Shown here: positions 8,644 to 17,211 of the stretch, one piece after another | How the letters are laid out: every line of letters begins with the position of its first letter | Position numbering within the stretch: position 1 is the first letter of the stretch | Assembly (NCBI RefSeq): GCF_014207355.1 | Contig: NZ_JACHEF010000002.1 | Span: 558,001 to 622,000 of the forward strand | Direction: 5' to 3' | Source of the DNA: Mesorhizobium sangaii | Lineage (GTDB): Bacteria > Pseudomonadota > Alphaproteobacteria > Rhizobiales > Rhizobiaceae | Length of the DNA: 64,000 nucleotides | Notes under the pieces: model-generated | Told to the model about the DNA's origin: nothing | Database searches by the model: none | What the model saw: the letters and a program-made list of their open reading frames with translations, nothing else | Translations under genes and position numbers: made by a program

Positions 8644-8952
8644 ATCTGGGGGATGGCTCCGTTTTTGACAGACCCCAGCCGTTAGGTGTCGAATAAGGCG
8701 TGAAATGCGGCAATCATCTGGCGGTTCCATGGCAGTGGCACACGTTTGGAGTCGCTGGGTAACAGTCTGTTAGGGATTTTCGGCAGGGCGGTGATCAGTT
8801 ATCGATGATCTTCGTGCCGGTATCGGCGGCTTGTTTGAAAAGATCGAACGACAATATCCAAGTAGAGGCCGAAGCGTTCGGACCATTTCCTTTGCCTCTT
8901 TCATCGCTCTCGTCACGCCGCAACCGATCGACTTCGAAAGGGAGATCCGTCA
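8644..8952. other. Gene-free stretch between rlpA-like gene and small membrane protein
   Basis: About 300 bp between divergent genes. It should hold both promoters; I see no repeat element, hairpin with T run or convincing coding frame in it. Confidence 0.4.
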
Positions 8953-9138
8953 ATGAGACTGACCAAAAATCTGCTGGCGTTGATTGTGTTTGCCGTCGGC
9001 GCGGTGTGGTCGCTGCAGGGCATCGGCGCGGTCGGCGGAAGCTTCATGACCGGCCAGTCGCAATGGCTCTACACCGGCCTCGTCACCATGCTGGTCGGCC
9101 TGGTCGGACTGGTGTGGGCAAACCGTTCGGGCAGGTGA
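8953..9138 (+). CDS. Small two-helix membrane protein, unknown function
   Basis: The 61-residue protein has two hydrophobic segments (LLALIVFAVGAVWSLQGIGAV and WLYTGLVTMLVGLVGLVWA) with a short polar loop and a basic tail. A purine-rich GAAAGGGAGAT sequence just upstream is a good ribosome binding site. It resembles short conserved membrane proteins widely annotated as hypothetical in Actinobacteria and rhizobia. It converges with the ssu operon end; no functional assignment is possible. Confidence 0.7.
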   Translation: MRLTKNLLALIVFAVGAVWSLQGIGAVGGSFMTGQSQWLYTGLVTMLVGLVGLVWANRSGR

Positions 9139-9201
9139 GCTGCGATGTAGGACAGGCGCTGTCCCGCCGACGTTTCGAAGGCAGCTTCTGCACCGACAGA
9201 A

Positions 9202-9996
9202 CTACCCGAACAGCTGGTCGAGGATCTTTCCTTCGAGGCGGGCAAGTTCGACCGAACCGCGCCGGCGCGGCCTTTCCACCGGGACATCCAAGTCAAGCGC
9301 GATCTTGCCAGCACTGATCACCACGACCCGGTCGGCGAGCGCGACGGCTTCGGCGACATCATGCGTGACCAGCACGGCGGTGAACTTCTGGGCGAGCCAG
9401 ATACGCTCCAGAAGCTGCTGCATCTCGATGCGGGTCAAGGCGTCGAGCGCACCCAGCGGCTCGTCGAGCGCCAGAATCTGCGGGTGGCCGACCAGCGCGC
9501 GGGCCAGCGCCACGCGCTGCTTCTGGCCACCGGACAATACCGATGGCCATTCGTCGGCGCGATCGGCGAGCCCGACCTCGCCAAGGATGGCGAGTGCGCG
9601 TTGCCTTGCGTCGGCGCCGGAAGCGATGCCGGTCAGCCCGACCTCGACATTCTTCACCACGCTGGCCCAGGGCAGTAGCCGCGGCTCCTGGAACATGAAG
9701 CGCGTGCGGTTGTGGCCTTCCTCGTCCGCTCCAAATGTCAGCGAACCGGCCGTCGGCCGGTCGAGCCCGGCCAGCAGCCGCAAAAGCGTGCTCTTGCCGC
9801 AGCCGCTCTTGCCGATAACGGCGACGAACTGCCCGACCGGCACGTCCAGGTCGATGCCGTTGAGGACGATCTTGTCGCCAAAACGCTTGCCCACACCCTT
9901 GAAGGCAAAGGCGCGCGGTTTCTCTCCGGTCTGCTCCGGGCGCGGCTGCGGCGCGGCGACAAACGAGCGGACGGCGGCGAGGCTGGCTGCAGGCAT
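9202..9996 (-). CDS. ssuB: Aliphatic sulfonate ABC transporter ATP-binding protein
   Basis: A 264-residue ABC ATPase with Walker [11 protein letters not shown] near residue 62, the Q-loop [11 protein letters not shown], signature [15 protein letters not shown], Walker [13 protein letters not shown] and the switch His in VTHDVAEAV. The sequence and the gene order ssuA-ssuD-ssuC-ssuB identify SsuB rather than TauB. It energises sulfonate uptake through SsuC. It is the last gene of the leftward operon, 9 bp after ssuC. Confidence 0.93.
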   Translation of the reverse strand: MPAASLAAVRSFVAAPQPRPEQTGEKPRAFAFKGVGKRFGDKIVLNGIDLDVPVGQFVAVIGKSGCGKSTLLRLLAGLDRPTAGSLTFGADEEGHNRTRFMFQEPRLLPWASVVKNVEVGLTGIASGADARQRALAILGEVGLADRADEWPSVLSGGQKQRVALARALVGHPQILALDEPLGALDALTRIEMQQLLERIWLAQKFTAVLVTHDVAEAVALADRVVVISAGKIALDLDVPVERPRRRGSVELARLEGKILDQLFG

Positions 9997-10005
9997 CGGA
10001 AAGCC

Positions 10006-10782
10006 TCAAGCGTTCTGGAAGGCGGGATGCCAGCCGAGCGACAGCCGCTCGAGCAGGCGGGCGAGGCTGTCGGCAAGCTTGCCGAGCAGCGCGTAGATCA
10101 GGATCGACAGCACGACGACATCGATCAGCAGGAATTCGCGCGCCTGCATCGCCATGTAGCCGAGGCCGGAATTCGCCGAGATGGTTTCGGCGACGATCAG
10201 CGTCAGCCACATGATGCCCAAGGCATAGCGCAGGCCGACGAAGATCGCCGGCAGTGCACCGGGCAGGATGACCCGGAAGAACAGGGCCGCGCGGTCCATG
10301 CCATAGACGCGGCCCATCTCGACCAGCTGCGGGTCGACGCTCTGGATGCCGAGCAGCGTGTTGACGTAGATCGGAAAGAACACGCCGAGCGCCACCAGGA
10401 ACAGTTTTGCTTCCTCGTCGATGCCGAACCACAGGATGACCAGCGGGATCAGCGCGAGATGCGGAATGTTGCGGATCATCTGCAGCGTGGTGTCGGTCAG
10501 GCCCCGGCTCAGTGTCGACAGACCGTTGGCAAGGCCAAGCGCAAAGCCGATCGAGCCGCCGACGGCAAAGCCGGCAAGCGCCCGCGCCGTGCTGACGCCG
10601 ATGTTGCGGATCAGTTCGCCCGAGAGCGTCAGTCGCCAGAAGGCCTCGGCGACGGCGCTCGGCGCCGGCAGCACGTTGGGTGGCATCAAACCGGCGCGGC
10701 TGGCGATCTCCCAGCCGGCGATGACCAATACCGGCAGCAGCCAGCCGATGCTGTTCCTGTGGAGGCGCCCGGAAAAGCTCAT
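10006..10782 (-). CDS. ssuC: Aliphatic sulfonate ABC transporter permease
   Basis: A 258-residue permease with about six membrane helices and the BPD_transp_1 EAA-type loop ([28 protein letters not shown]). The C-terminal helices ([21 protein letters not shown]) are typical of SsuC/TauC. The start ATG overlaps the ssuD stop by 4 bp, so translation is coupled. It forms the membrane channel for the sulfonates delivered by SsuA. Confidence 0.93.
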   Translation of the reverse strand: MSFSGRLHRNSIGWLLPVLVIAGWEIASRAGLMPPNVLPAPSAVAEAFWRLTLSGELIRNIGVSTARALAGFAVGGSIGFALGLANGLSTLSRGLTDTTLQMIRNIPHLALIPLVILWFGIDEEAKLFLVALGVFFPIYVNTLLGIQSVDPQLVEMGRVYGMDRAALFFRVILPGALPAIFVGLRYALGIMWLTLIVAETISANSGLGYMAMQAREFLLIDVVVLSILIYALLGKLADSLARLLERLSLGWHPAFQNA

Positions 10783-11936
10783 GACGCGGCCTGCAGGCGG
10801 GCGGCGCCATGGAAGCCGACCGAAAATTCGTTGGCGATGTCTTCGCGCGCCTGGAGCCGCATGGTGCCGAGCCCGAGCTTCGGGAATAAGAGCTCGGCGA
10901 CGCGATAGGCCTCCTCAAGATGCGGATAGCCTGAACCGATGATGGTATCGATGCCGATCGCCTGATATTCGCGGATGCGTTCAGTGATCTGCTCCGGCGT
11001 GCCGACCAGCGCCGTGCCGGCGCCGCCGCGCACCAGCCCGACGCCGGCCCACAGATTGGGCGACACGACCAGCCGGTCACGGCGGCCGCCATGCAGGTCA
11101 GCCATGCGGCGCTGGCCGACCGAGTCCATCTGGTTGAGGAAGCGCGCCTGCGCGTTTTCGATCTGGGCATCGGTGACATGGCTGATCAGCCGGTCGGCGG
11201 CGCGCCAGGCTTCGTCCTCTGTCTCGCGAACGATGAAATGCAGCCTGATGCCGAAGCGCAGCGTGCGGCCGCGCAGTGCCGCCTTGCTGCGCGCCGAAGC
11301 CAGTTTCTCGGCCACCTGCGCTGGCGGCTCGCCCCAGGTCAGGTACATGTCGACGAGGTCGGCGGCGAGGTCTTGGCCTGCATCCGACGACCCGCCGAAA
11401 TAAAGCGGCGGCCGCTCCTGCAGCGGCGCCAGGTCGAGGCGGCCATTCTCGACGCGATAGTAGTTGCCGTCGAAATTGACGCGTTCGCCCGACACCAGGC
11501 CGCGCCAGATGGTCAGGAATTCATGCGCCTGGGCATAGCGCTCGTCATGCGGCAGGAAGACGCCGTCGCCGGCGAGCTCGGTCGGGTTGCCGCCGACCAC
11601 TACATTGAGCAGCAGCCGGCCGTTGCTCAGCCGGTCGAGTGCCGCCGTCTGGCGCGCGGCGAAGGTCGGCAGCGTCACGCCGGGCCGCAGTGCCACGAGG
11701 AATTTGAGTTTTTCGGTCAGCGTCGCGAGGCCTGTCGCGGTGATCCAGGAATCCTCGCAGTTCTGCCCGGTCGGCAACAGCACGCCGGGAAAGCCGAGCC
11801 GGTCGACCGCTTGGGCGATCTCCTTGAAGTAGCCGAACTCGGGCGGCCGCTGCTGTTGCTCGGAGCCGAGATAGGAACCATCGCCATGCGTCGGGATGAA
11901 CCAGAAGAAATCAAGTGGGCCGGCTGGCGCGGTCAT
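10779..11936 (-). CDS. ssuD: FMNH2-dependent alkanesulfonate monooxygenase
   Basis: The 385-residue luciferase-like enzyme is close to the 381-residue E. coli SsuD. Conserved elements include the N-terminal strand [17 protein letters not shown], the loop Cys in [12 protein letters not shown], the RLHFIVRET strand with active-site His, and the substrate-closing Arg-rich loop [19 protein letters not shown]. It oxidises alkanesulfonates to aldehyde and sulfite using FMNH2 and O2. The partner flavin reductase SsuE is not encoded in this operon, so FMNH2 must come from elsewhere. Confidence 0.95.
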   Translation of the reverse strand: MTAPAGPLDFFWFIPTHGDGSYLGSEQQQRPPEFGYFKEIAQAVDRLGFPGVLLPTGQNCEDSWITATGLATLTEKLKFLVALRPGVTLPTFAARQTAALDRLSNGRLLLNVVVGGNPTELAGDGVFLPHDERYAQAHEFLTIWRGLVSGERVNFDGNYYRVENGRLDLAPLQERPPLYFGGSSDAGQDLAADLVDMYLTWGEPPAQVAEKLASARSKAALRGRTLRFGIRLHFIVRETEDEAWRAADRLISHVTDAQIENAQARFLNQMDSVGQRRMADLHGGRRDRLVVSPNLWAGVGLVRGGAGTALVGTPEQITERIREYQAIGIDTIIGSGYPHLEEAYRVAELLFPKLGLGTMRLQAREDIANEFSVGFHGAARLQAAS

Positions 11937-11971
11937 GACGGGCCTTTCGGAGATGCAGGCTAAAACGGGAA

Positions 11972-12001
11972 GCGGCGCCGGGCGGTCTCACCCGGCGCCG
12001 C
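11972..12001 (-). terminator. Hairpin between ssuA and ssuD (terminator or attenuator)
   Basis: Perfect 11-bp arms GCGGCGCCGGG / CCCGGCGCCGC with an 8-nt loop, followed on the minus strand by TTCCCGTTTT. Lying inside the ssu operon, it may stop part of the transcripts after ssuA or protect the ssuA mRNA 3' end, raising binding protein over the other components. Confidence 0.65.
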
Positions 12002-12012
12002 CTGGCAGAAAA

Positions 12013-12966
12013 TCAGTTACCTGGTGCGGTCCACACCGCGTCGGAAATCCGCACTGCGTTCGGGATCAGCCCGAGTTTGTAGAAGCGGTCGGCGGTCGCC
12101 TGTTGGCCGGCGATGATCGCGTCGGTGATCGGAAAGATGCCGAATTTGGTGCGGTTGGCGGCGATGGTCTGTGCGTCGAGCGGCACGCCGGTCACCTCGT
12201 GCAGGGCGGCGGCCACCTTGTCGCGATTCTGGTCCGCCCATTTCGCCGCCTCGCCAAGTGCGGCGATCGTCGTGGTGACGATCTCGGGATGCGCCTTGGC
12301 GAAATCCTTGTTGGCGAGGAAATAGGTGTTGACCTTGAGCACCTCGCTGGAGCGGGCCAGCACACGCGGCTGGTAGCGGGTTTCGGCAATGGCGAAGAAT
12401 GGATCCCAGACCGCCCAGGCGTCGATCTGGTCGCTGGCGAAGGCGGCGGCCGCGTCGGCCGGGCTGAGATAGACCGGTGTGACCTGGTCGAAGGGAACGC
12501 CTGCCTTTTCCAAGGCCGCGACGAGCAGATTATGCGCACTGGTGCCCTTGCCGACGCCGACGCGCTTGCCCTTGAGGTCGGCGACTGACTGGATCGGCGA
12601 CGCCGGCTTGACGAAGATCGCCTCGCCGTCGCCATTGGACGGCAGTGCCGCCGCATAGACGATGTTGGCGCCGGCCGATTGACCGAAGATCGGCGGTGCG
12701 TCACCAGTCCAGCCGGCATCGATGGCGCCGACATTGAGCGCCTCGACCAGCGGCGGCCCGGCTGTGAACTCGACCCACTTCACCGTGACGCCCTTGTCGC
12801 TCAGCGCCTTTTCGATCAACTGCTGCTGCCTGGCGATCACCGGCAGGCCGGTCTTCTGATAACCGATGCTGAACTGCTTCAGCTCCTGCGCCGCGGCGCT
12901 GAACGACATCGCAACCGTCGCCGCCATCAGGCCGACGCCGAAAACACGTCTTGTTAGATTGAACAT
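12013..12966 (-). CDS. ssuA: Sulfonate ABC transporter substrate-binding protein
   Basis: The 317-residue product begins with a signal peptide (VFGVGLMAATVAMSFSAAAQ) and has the NMT1/SsuA-type binding fold: QFSIGYQKTGLPVIARQQ at the N-lobe, VKWVEFTAGPPLVEALNVGAIDAGWTGDAPP for ligand contacts, and KRVGVGKGTSAHNLL at the hinge. It captures sulfonates in the periplasm for SsuCB. It is the first gene of the leftward operon. An 18-bp motif shared with the tiny-peptide gene upstream occurs 75-92 bp before its start (13041-13058). Confidence 0.92.
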   Translation of the reverse strand: MFNLTRRVFGVGLMAATVAMSFSAAAQELKQFSIGYQKTGLPVIARQQQLIEKALSDKGVTVKWVEFTAGPPLVEALNVGAIDAGWTGDAPPIFGQSAGANIVYAAALPSNGDGEAIFVKPASPIQSVADLKGKRVGVGKGTSAHNLLVAALEKAGVPFDQVTPVYLSPADAAAAFASDQIDAWAVWDPFFAIAETRYQPRVLARSSEVLKVNTYFLANKDFAKAHPEIVTTTIAALGEAAKWADQNRDKVAAALHEVTGVPLDAQTIAANRTKFGIFPITDAIIAGQQATADRFYKLGLIPNAVRISDAVWTAPGN

Positions 12967-13040
12967 GATCCCTCTCCTTCGATGCGGATCGGCGTCGGGA
13001 AATGTCCTCGCCGGGTGGAAGATGGATCAGGCTATGTAAG

Positions 13041-13058
13041 TCTATAAGTTTAGTAGAG
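13041..13058 (-). promoter_or_regulatory. Candidate operator upstream of ssuA (copy 1)
   Basis: On the minus strand the site reads CTCTAC-N7-ATAGA. An equally spaced copy lies at 13564-13581 upstream of the tiny Arg-Arg peptide gene, in the same orientation and at a similar distance from the start. The shared position suggests one regulator for both transcripts, plausibly sulfur-responsive; this is inferred. Confidence 0.4.
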
Positions 13059-13105
13059 GAACGATTTTGCGAGTTGGGGCGAGGGGATGGAATTGTTTTC
13101 CGCCG

Positions 13106-13150
13106 TTGGCGGGACAGCGCCTCCCTCTGCCCTAGAGGGGAGCGCGAAGG
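13106..13150. repeat. Remnant of intergenic element family B
   Basis: Contains GGCGGGACAGCGCC-CCCTCTGCCCT, the end sequence of the fuller family B elements at 21081-21250, 24648-24832 and 35936-36102, here shortened to one arm. Confidence 0.5.
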
Positions 13151-13203
13151 AACGCCAACGCTCGTTCGTCGTCGCTACGTTCGTGCACGGCCGAGGCCGG
13201 CAA

Positions 13204-13392
13204 TCATTGCGACCAGTATTGCCAGGCCCAGTAAAAACTCTCGTCACGCGGTGGCAGGCGGTCGCGCGCGGCGTCCCAGCGCACCGGCGCCGGCGATCGC
13301 GGGCCATCCTCTTTTGTCCGTTTGTCATTGGACGCCAGGCCCAGCAACCAAGCGCCGAAATGGCTGAACAGCACGGCGGTGGAATGGGTCAT
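13204..13392 (-). CDS. Small protein of unknown function downstream of tiny signal-like peptide
   Basis: From the ATG at 13392, preceded by GGGGGAACG, the product has 62 residues; an alternative ATG at 13416 overlaps the upstream peptide stop (ATGA). It starts with a hydrophobic stretch (STAVLFSHFGAWLLGLA), continues with a charged Arg/Asp/Pro middle and ends in an unusual aromatic run (SFYWAWQYWSQ). I do not recognise the family. Coupling to the preceding peptide and the shared motif with ssuA suggest a link to sulfur metabolism, which is inference. Confidence 0.5.
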   Translation of the reverse strand: MTHSTAVLFSHFGAWLLGLASNDKRTKEDGPRSPAPVRWDAARDRLPPRDESFYWAWQYWSQ

Positions 13393-13412
13393 CGTCGTTC
13401 CCCCTTTTCCGA

Positions 13413-13511
13413 TCATTCCTTTCCCGCCTTGAGATCGTCGGCCAAGGCCGGGCTGAGGAAGGCGGCACCGGCAAGGGCTGCCGACGAAAGCAGGATGTTG
13501 CGTCGCGACAT
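13413..13511 (-). CDS. Tiny 32-residue peptide, twin-arginine signal-like
   Basis: The ORF encodes MSRRNILLSSAALAGAAF continuing with LSPALADDLKAGKE and a TGA stop. It looks like a complete signal peptide (Arg-Arg, hydrophobic core, ALA cleavage site) with only about eight mature residues. Its stop overlaps an ATG of the next ORF by 4 bp. Either it is a small secreted peptide or leader, or the two ORFs are remnants of one longer gene. The promoter region carries the CTCTAC-N7-ATAGA motif at 13564-13581. Confidence 0.5.
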   Translation of the reverse strand: MSRRNILLSSAALAGAAFLSPALADDLKAGKE

Positions 13512-13563
13512 GGTGGACTCCTGAAAAAGGGAAAACCGGAATGCCCCATGATAGTCATCTAAT

Positions 13564-13581
13564 TCTATCGTTCTTGTAGAG
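13564..13581 (-). promoter_or_regulatory. Candidate operator upstream of tiny peptide gene (copy 2)
   Basis: Same CTCTAC-N7-ATAGA arrangement as at 13041-13058, identical in 13 of 18 positions, 53-70 bp upstream of the tiny peptide start at 13511. Confidence 0.4.
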
Positions 13582-14096
13582 TTAAATCCTTCCAGCCAAG
13601 GTGGAGTTGTTAGAAAAAATGCATCGGTGGTGCGGCTGCGGTGGGCTACATCAGGTGCCGCGTTGGCGCAGAACTTTTTATGCCTGCGGGACCAAGGATC
13701 GCTGCGTCGCTAAGCCAGGAACGAGAATTCCCGCATTGACCCCGTCAGGCAAATCCCTGCCTCAGACAGCTGTGGATTTAGAAACCTGTTCCGCGAGTTC
13801 GAGGGTAAGTATAGTAATCTTATCGACATTGGGAACTGGAGGCGACGATGAGCGGCCACCGTATCGCGATGATCGCTGACAACGCAGTTTGGCCGCGCGG
13901 CTGTGTCCCTGCGGGCACAAAAGCCTGCCAAAATGGCTATTGCGCCTGAAAACGAAGCAAAATCAACAGCTGTTGGCTTGTACATCATGTCACTAGAATT
14001 TATGTGTCATGGCAGCTTGGACGCGGCGGGGTCGCAGGTCGGGCGTTTGGCCACCGATGGTTTCGCGCCGTCGCATGACAGAGAAATTTTGATTTC
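13582..14096. other. Gene-free stretch upstream of the Rrf2 regulator
   Basis: About 515 bp. Open frames on both strands here lack ribosome binding sites and recognisable protein sequence. Parts are more AT-rich than the surroundings. It must contain the promoter of the Rrf2 gene and of the tiny peptide gene; no repeat element is apparent. Confidence 0.4.
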
Positions 14097-14546
14097 ATGC
14101 TCACGAAAAAGGGCAAGTACGGCCTCAAGGCGCTCGTACACCTCGCTCGACTGCCGGTCGGACAGCTCGCTTTTGTCAACGACATCGCCACTGGCAACAA
14201 CATCCCGAAGAAGTTTCTCGACGCCATCCTCGGCGAGCTGCGCAATGCCGGCTTCGTCCAGAGCCGCAAGGGTAAGGAGGGCGGCTATCGCCTGGCGCGG
14301 CCTGCCGACGAGATCAAGGTGGGCCATGTCGTGCGCGTGCTCGACGGGCCGCTGGCGCCAATTCCTTGCGCCAGCCGCACCCAGTATCAGCGCTGTGAAG
14401 ATTGCAACGAGGCGACATGCCAAGTCCGACATCTGATGCTCGAGGTCCGGCAGGCGATCGCCGAGGTGCTCGACCAGCGCAGCCTCGCCGAAATGCGCGA
14501 CATGGCTGGCGACGAGCTCTCGACAGCGTTGAAAATCCAGGCCTGA
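14097..14546 (+). CDS. Rrf2-family transcriptional regulator with cysteine cluster
   Basis: The 149-residue protein has the Rrf2 winged helix at the N-terminus (MLTKKGKYGLKALVHLARLP, then NNIPKKFLDAILGELRNAGFVQSRKGKEGGYRLARP) and four cysteines in residues ~83-105 (PCASRTQYQRCEDCNEATC). The spacing resembles regulators such as IscR or RirA that bind an Fe-S cluster, or CymR-type cysteine sensors. Location beside ssu genes and the transsulfuration pair suggests control of sulfur assimilation, which I infer. It is followed 31 bp later by the FAD protein gene. Confidence 0.88.
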   Translation: MLTKKGKYGLKALVHLARLPVGQLAFVNDIATGNNIPKKFLDAILGELRNAGFVQSRKGKEGGYRLARPADEIKVGHVVRVLDGPLAPIPCASRTQYQRCEDCNEATCQVRHLMLEVRQAIAEVLDQRSLAEMRDMAGDELSTALKIQA

Positions 14547-14577
14547 GACCGGCGTTTCGTCCAAGGCAGTCCTGCGC

Positions 14578-15912
14578 ATGACCGGGCGCGCCAACTCGAT
14601 CATCATTGTCGGCGGCGGCGCCAGCGGCGTCGTGATGGCCGCGCATCTCCTGAAATCGCCCAATCCCGATCTGCGCGTCACGCTGATCGAAAGGCGCCCG
14701 CATTTCGGCCAGGGCATCGCCTATTCGACGCTGCTTTCGGCGCATGTGCTGAATGTCAGTGCCGCTGGCATGAGCGCCTATGCCGACGATCCCGGCAATT
14801 TCTGGCGCTGGCTGCTGGAGCGCGGCCTGGCGACCCCGGAACAGGCGCCGGTCTACGCACCGCGCAGCCTCTATGCCCGCTACCTCAAGGAACTGCTCGA
14901 CGAGCTGGAAACGCGCGAACGCGAAACCGGCCGGTTGCGCCTGATCCGCGAGGAGAGCCTGTCGATCACGCCGACCACGTCCGGCGTCGAGGTTGCGCTC
15001 GCAAACGGCACCAGCGTCGTCGCCCATCTCGCCGTGCTCGCCACCGGCCATGACGAGGAGCCGGCGCAGGGGCACGCGATCAGGATGGGCTCGGAAGCCG
15101 ACACGGCACTTGCCCCCGACGGCCGCGTCATGGTGCTCGGCACCGGTCTCAGCATGGTTGATGCCTATCTCTCCCTGGAGCAGCGCGGCCATCGCGGCGA
15201 CATCGTCGCGGTGTCGCGGCGCGGCCTGCTGCCCTCGCCGCATCGCAAGGGCAATCCGATCAAGCTCGACGTCGCCGACATTCCGCTCGGCACGCAATTG
15301 TCCTATTTCGTCGGCTGGTTCCGCGACCTGATCAAGGAGAACCAGAAGGCCGGTATCGACTGGCGCGACGTCGTCGACGGCTTGCGGCCGTTCAACCAGA
15401 AGATCTGGCAGAACTGGCCCGCATCCGCCAAGCGCCGCTTCGTCGAACACACCAAGGCCTGGTGGGACATCCACCGCCATCGCATGGCGCCCGAAGTCTA
15501 TGCCCGCGTCACCGAGGCCGTGCAATCCGGCCGCATCCGCCTGGTCGCCGGGCGCGTCGTCGACATCGCCCGGAACGGCGACTTCACGGTCCAGGTCCAG
15601 TCGCGCCACACCCAGATCCTAGAAACATTCGAGGTCGCCCGCATCTATGATTGCTCGGGCATCGTCAGGGACATCTCGACCTCGTCCAACAGCGTCGTGC
15701 GCTCGCTGGTCGACCGTGGCCTAGCGCGGCCGGACCCGCTGCGCATCGGCCTCGACGTGTCGGCCAATTGCGAGATCATCGCCGGCGACGGCACCGTTTC
15801 GGCCAAGATCCTGGCCGTCGGCCCGCTGACGCGCGGCACCTTCTTCGAGATCGACGCCATCCCGGATATTCGCGTTCAATGCGCCAGGCTGAGCAAGCGA
15901 TTGCTGGGCTAG
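14578..15912 (+). CDS. FAD/NAD(P)-binding oxidoreductase
   Basis: A 444-residue flavoprotein of the pfam13454-type NAD(P)/FAD-binding family. The N-terminal dinucleotide motif is IIIVGGGASGVVMAAHLL, followed by the FGQGIAYST loop; a second Rossmann motif is VMVLGTGLSMVDAYLSL near residue 183. The reaction is unknown. It is probably co-transcribed with the Rrf2 regulator. Because the neighbouring ssu operon lacks a flavin reductase, a redox role in sulfonate use is conceivable but not shown. Confidence 0.85.
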   Translation: MTGRANSIIIVGGGASGVVMAAHLLKSPNPDLRVTLIERRPHFGQGIAYSTLLSAHVLNVSAAGMSAYADDPGNFWRWLLERGLATPEQAPVYAPRSLYARYLKELLDELETRERETGRLRLIREESLSITPTTSGVEVALANGTSVVAHLAVLATGHDEEPAQGHAIRMGSEADTALAPDGRVMVLGTGLSMVDAYLSLEQRGHRGDIVAVSRRGLLPSPHRKGNPIKLDVADIPLGTQLSYFVGWFRDLIKENQKAGIDWRDVVDGLRPFNQKIWQNWPASAKRRFVEHTKAWWDIHRHRMAPEVYARVTEAVQSGRIRLVAGRVVDIARNGDFTVQVQSRHTQILETFEVARIYDCSGIVRDISTSSNSVVRSLVDRGLARPDPLRIGLDVSANCEIIAGDGTVSAKILAVGPLTRGTFFEIDAIPDIRVQCARLSKRLLG

Positions 15913-15916
15913 GAGC

Positions 15917-16687
15917 CTAGCCGCCTAGCGCCTCGCAAACGAGGCGCGCCGTCTCGGCGCCCGAGAAATTCTGCTGCCCGGTGATCAGATTGCCGTCTCG
16001 CACGGCAAAAGGCCGCCAAGGTCCGGCCTGGATATAGTTGGCGCCGATTGCCTTCAGCTCATCCTCGATCCGCCACGGCATCAGATGCTTTCCAGGCTCG
16101 AGCGCGCCCATCTCCCAGGTCGCCTTGTCGGCAAAATCCTCCTCCACATTGGCGAAGCCCGTCACCGTCTTGCCGGCCACGAGCAGTGATCCGTCCGCGC
16201 GCCGGGCATAGCGCAGCAGCGCGGTGCCGTGGCACAAAGCGGCGGCAACCTTGCCGGCGTCATGGAAGGCGACGAACGTCCGTTGCAGGCCTGTCGCGTG
16301 CTCATAGGTGAACATCGGCGCCTGGCCGCCGGCGACAACAATCGCGTCGAAGCTTTCGACCTCGATTTCCGCCACCGGCCGCGTGTTGTCGACCAGGGCC
16401 GCAAGCTTCGGGCTCGACAGGAAGCCGAGCGAGATGAGGTCGGTCTGCGAATAGCCCGATGCATCGCGCGGGTCGCTCAGCGCATCGGCCTCGCATTTGC
16501 CGCCATCGGGCGAGAAAATCTCCACCACATAGCCGCGTTCGGTGAAGGCGAACCACGGGTGGGTGAGCTCGCTCCACCAGAAGCCGACCGGCGACCCGGT
16601 CGTGGTCGAGAGTGCCGGGTTGGCGATGACGATCGCCACGCGCTTCGGGTTCTTCGCATCGACCGGATTGGCGTCCCGCACACTCAT
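15917..16687 (-). CDS. DJ-1/PfpI family type 1 glutamine amidotransferase-like protein
   Basis: The 256-residue protein has the DJ-1/PfpI fold: VAIVIANPALSTTTGSPVGFWWSEL at the start, FDAIVVAGGQAPMF in the middle, the nucleophile elbow AALCHGTALLRYA with Cys-His near residue 152, and a C-terminal NLITGQQNFSGAETA motif. Relatives include Hsp31-like chaperone/glyoxalase enzymes. It diverges from an HxlR-type regulator gene, a common pairing in which the regulator senses stress or aldehydes and controls the enzyme. Confidence 0.9.
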   Translation of the reverse strand: MSVRDANPVDAKNPKRVAIVIANPALSTTTGSPVGFWWSELTHPWFAFTERGYVVEIFSPDGGKCEADALSDPRDASGYSQTDLISLGFLSSPKLAALVDNTRPVAEIEVESFDAIVVAGGQAPMFTYEHATGLQRTFVAFHDAGKVAAALCHGTALLRYARRADGSLLVAGKTVTGFANVEEDFADKATWEMGALEPGKHLMPWRIEDELKAIGANYIQAGPWRPFAVRDGNLITGQQNFSGAETARLVCEALGG

Positions 16688-16808
16688 CGTCGCTTCCCCC
16701 TTTTAGCCTGTTGCCGACTGATACGGACGCGGCCCTGCGCTGCCTAGCTGGCCAAATGGCTGGCAAATTCCGCTTCCGTCGCTCCCGGGCCTTGCCTACG
16801 ATGCGTGC

Positions 16809-17114
16809 ATGACCCAACGCGGGAGACTTTACGGCTGCCCGGTCGAGTTCGCGCTCGATGCGCTCGGCGGCAAATGGAAGACGGTGATCCTGGCGCGGAT
16901 CAAGCAACAGCCGCTGCGTTATTCCGAACTGCGGCGGACGATCCCGTCGCTGTCCGACAAGATGTTGACGCAGCGGCTGGCCGATCTCGTCGACATCGGC
17001 GCCTCGCAACGAACGAGATGGTGCGTCGAACGATCGCTGGCCGTGCCGAGGACATCGGCCTGTCAGGGCGAAGCCGCCAGATTGTGGAATGACATTCTCC
17101 ATCTGGCCGGTTGA
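16809..17114 (+). CDS. HxlR-family transcriptional regulator, C-terminus altered
   Basis: The first ~60 residues are a normal HxlR winged helix ([21 protein letters not shown], then [22 protein letters not shown]). After LADLVDIG the sequence no longer looks like HxlR: the usual wing and the YxLTxxG segment are missing and the product ends at 101 residues. The break suggests a frameshift near position 17000 followed by drift, so the gene may be non-functional or make a shortened DNA-binding protein. It diverges from the PfpI-like gene. Confidence 0.6.
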   Translation: MTQRGRLYGCPVEFALDALGGKWKTVILARIKQQPLRYSELRRTIPSLSDKMLTQRLADLVDIGASQRTRWCVERSLAVPRTSACQGEAARLWNDILHLAG

Positions 17115-17211
17115 TTGGCACGATCTATCTTCTTTCCAACTGCAAAGGGCTGGAAAAGAGGATACGCTGCCGCTCTGCCCCGAGGCGGTCGCTTGATCAT
17201 GGAGCATCGAT

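Noticed and set aside
13601..13879. 92-residue plus-strand frame upstream of the Rrf2 gene
   Set aside because: No ribosome binding site, Cys/Arg/Trp-rich start and no recognisable pattern; treated as noncoding.
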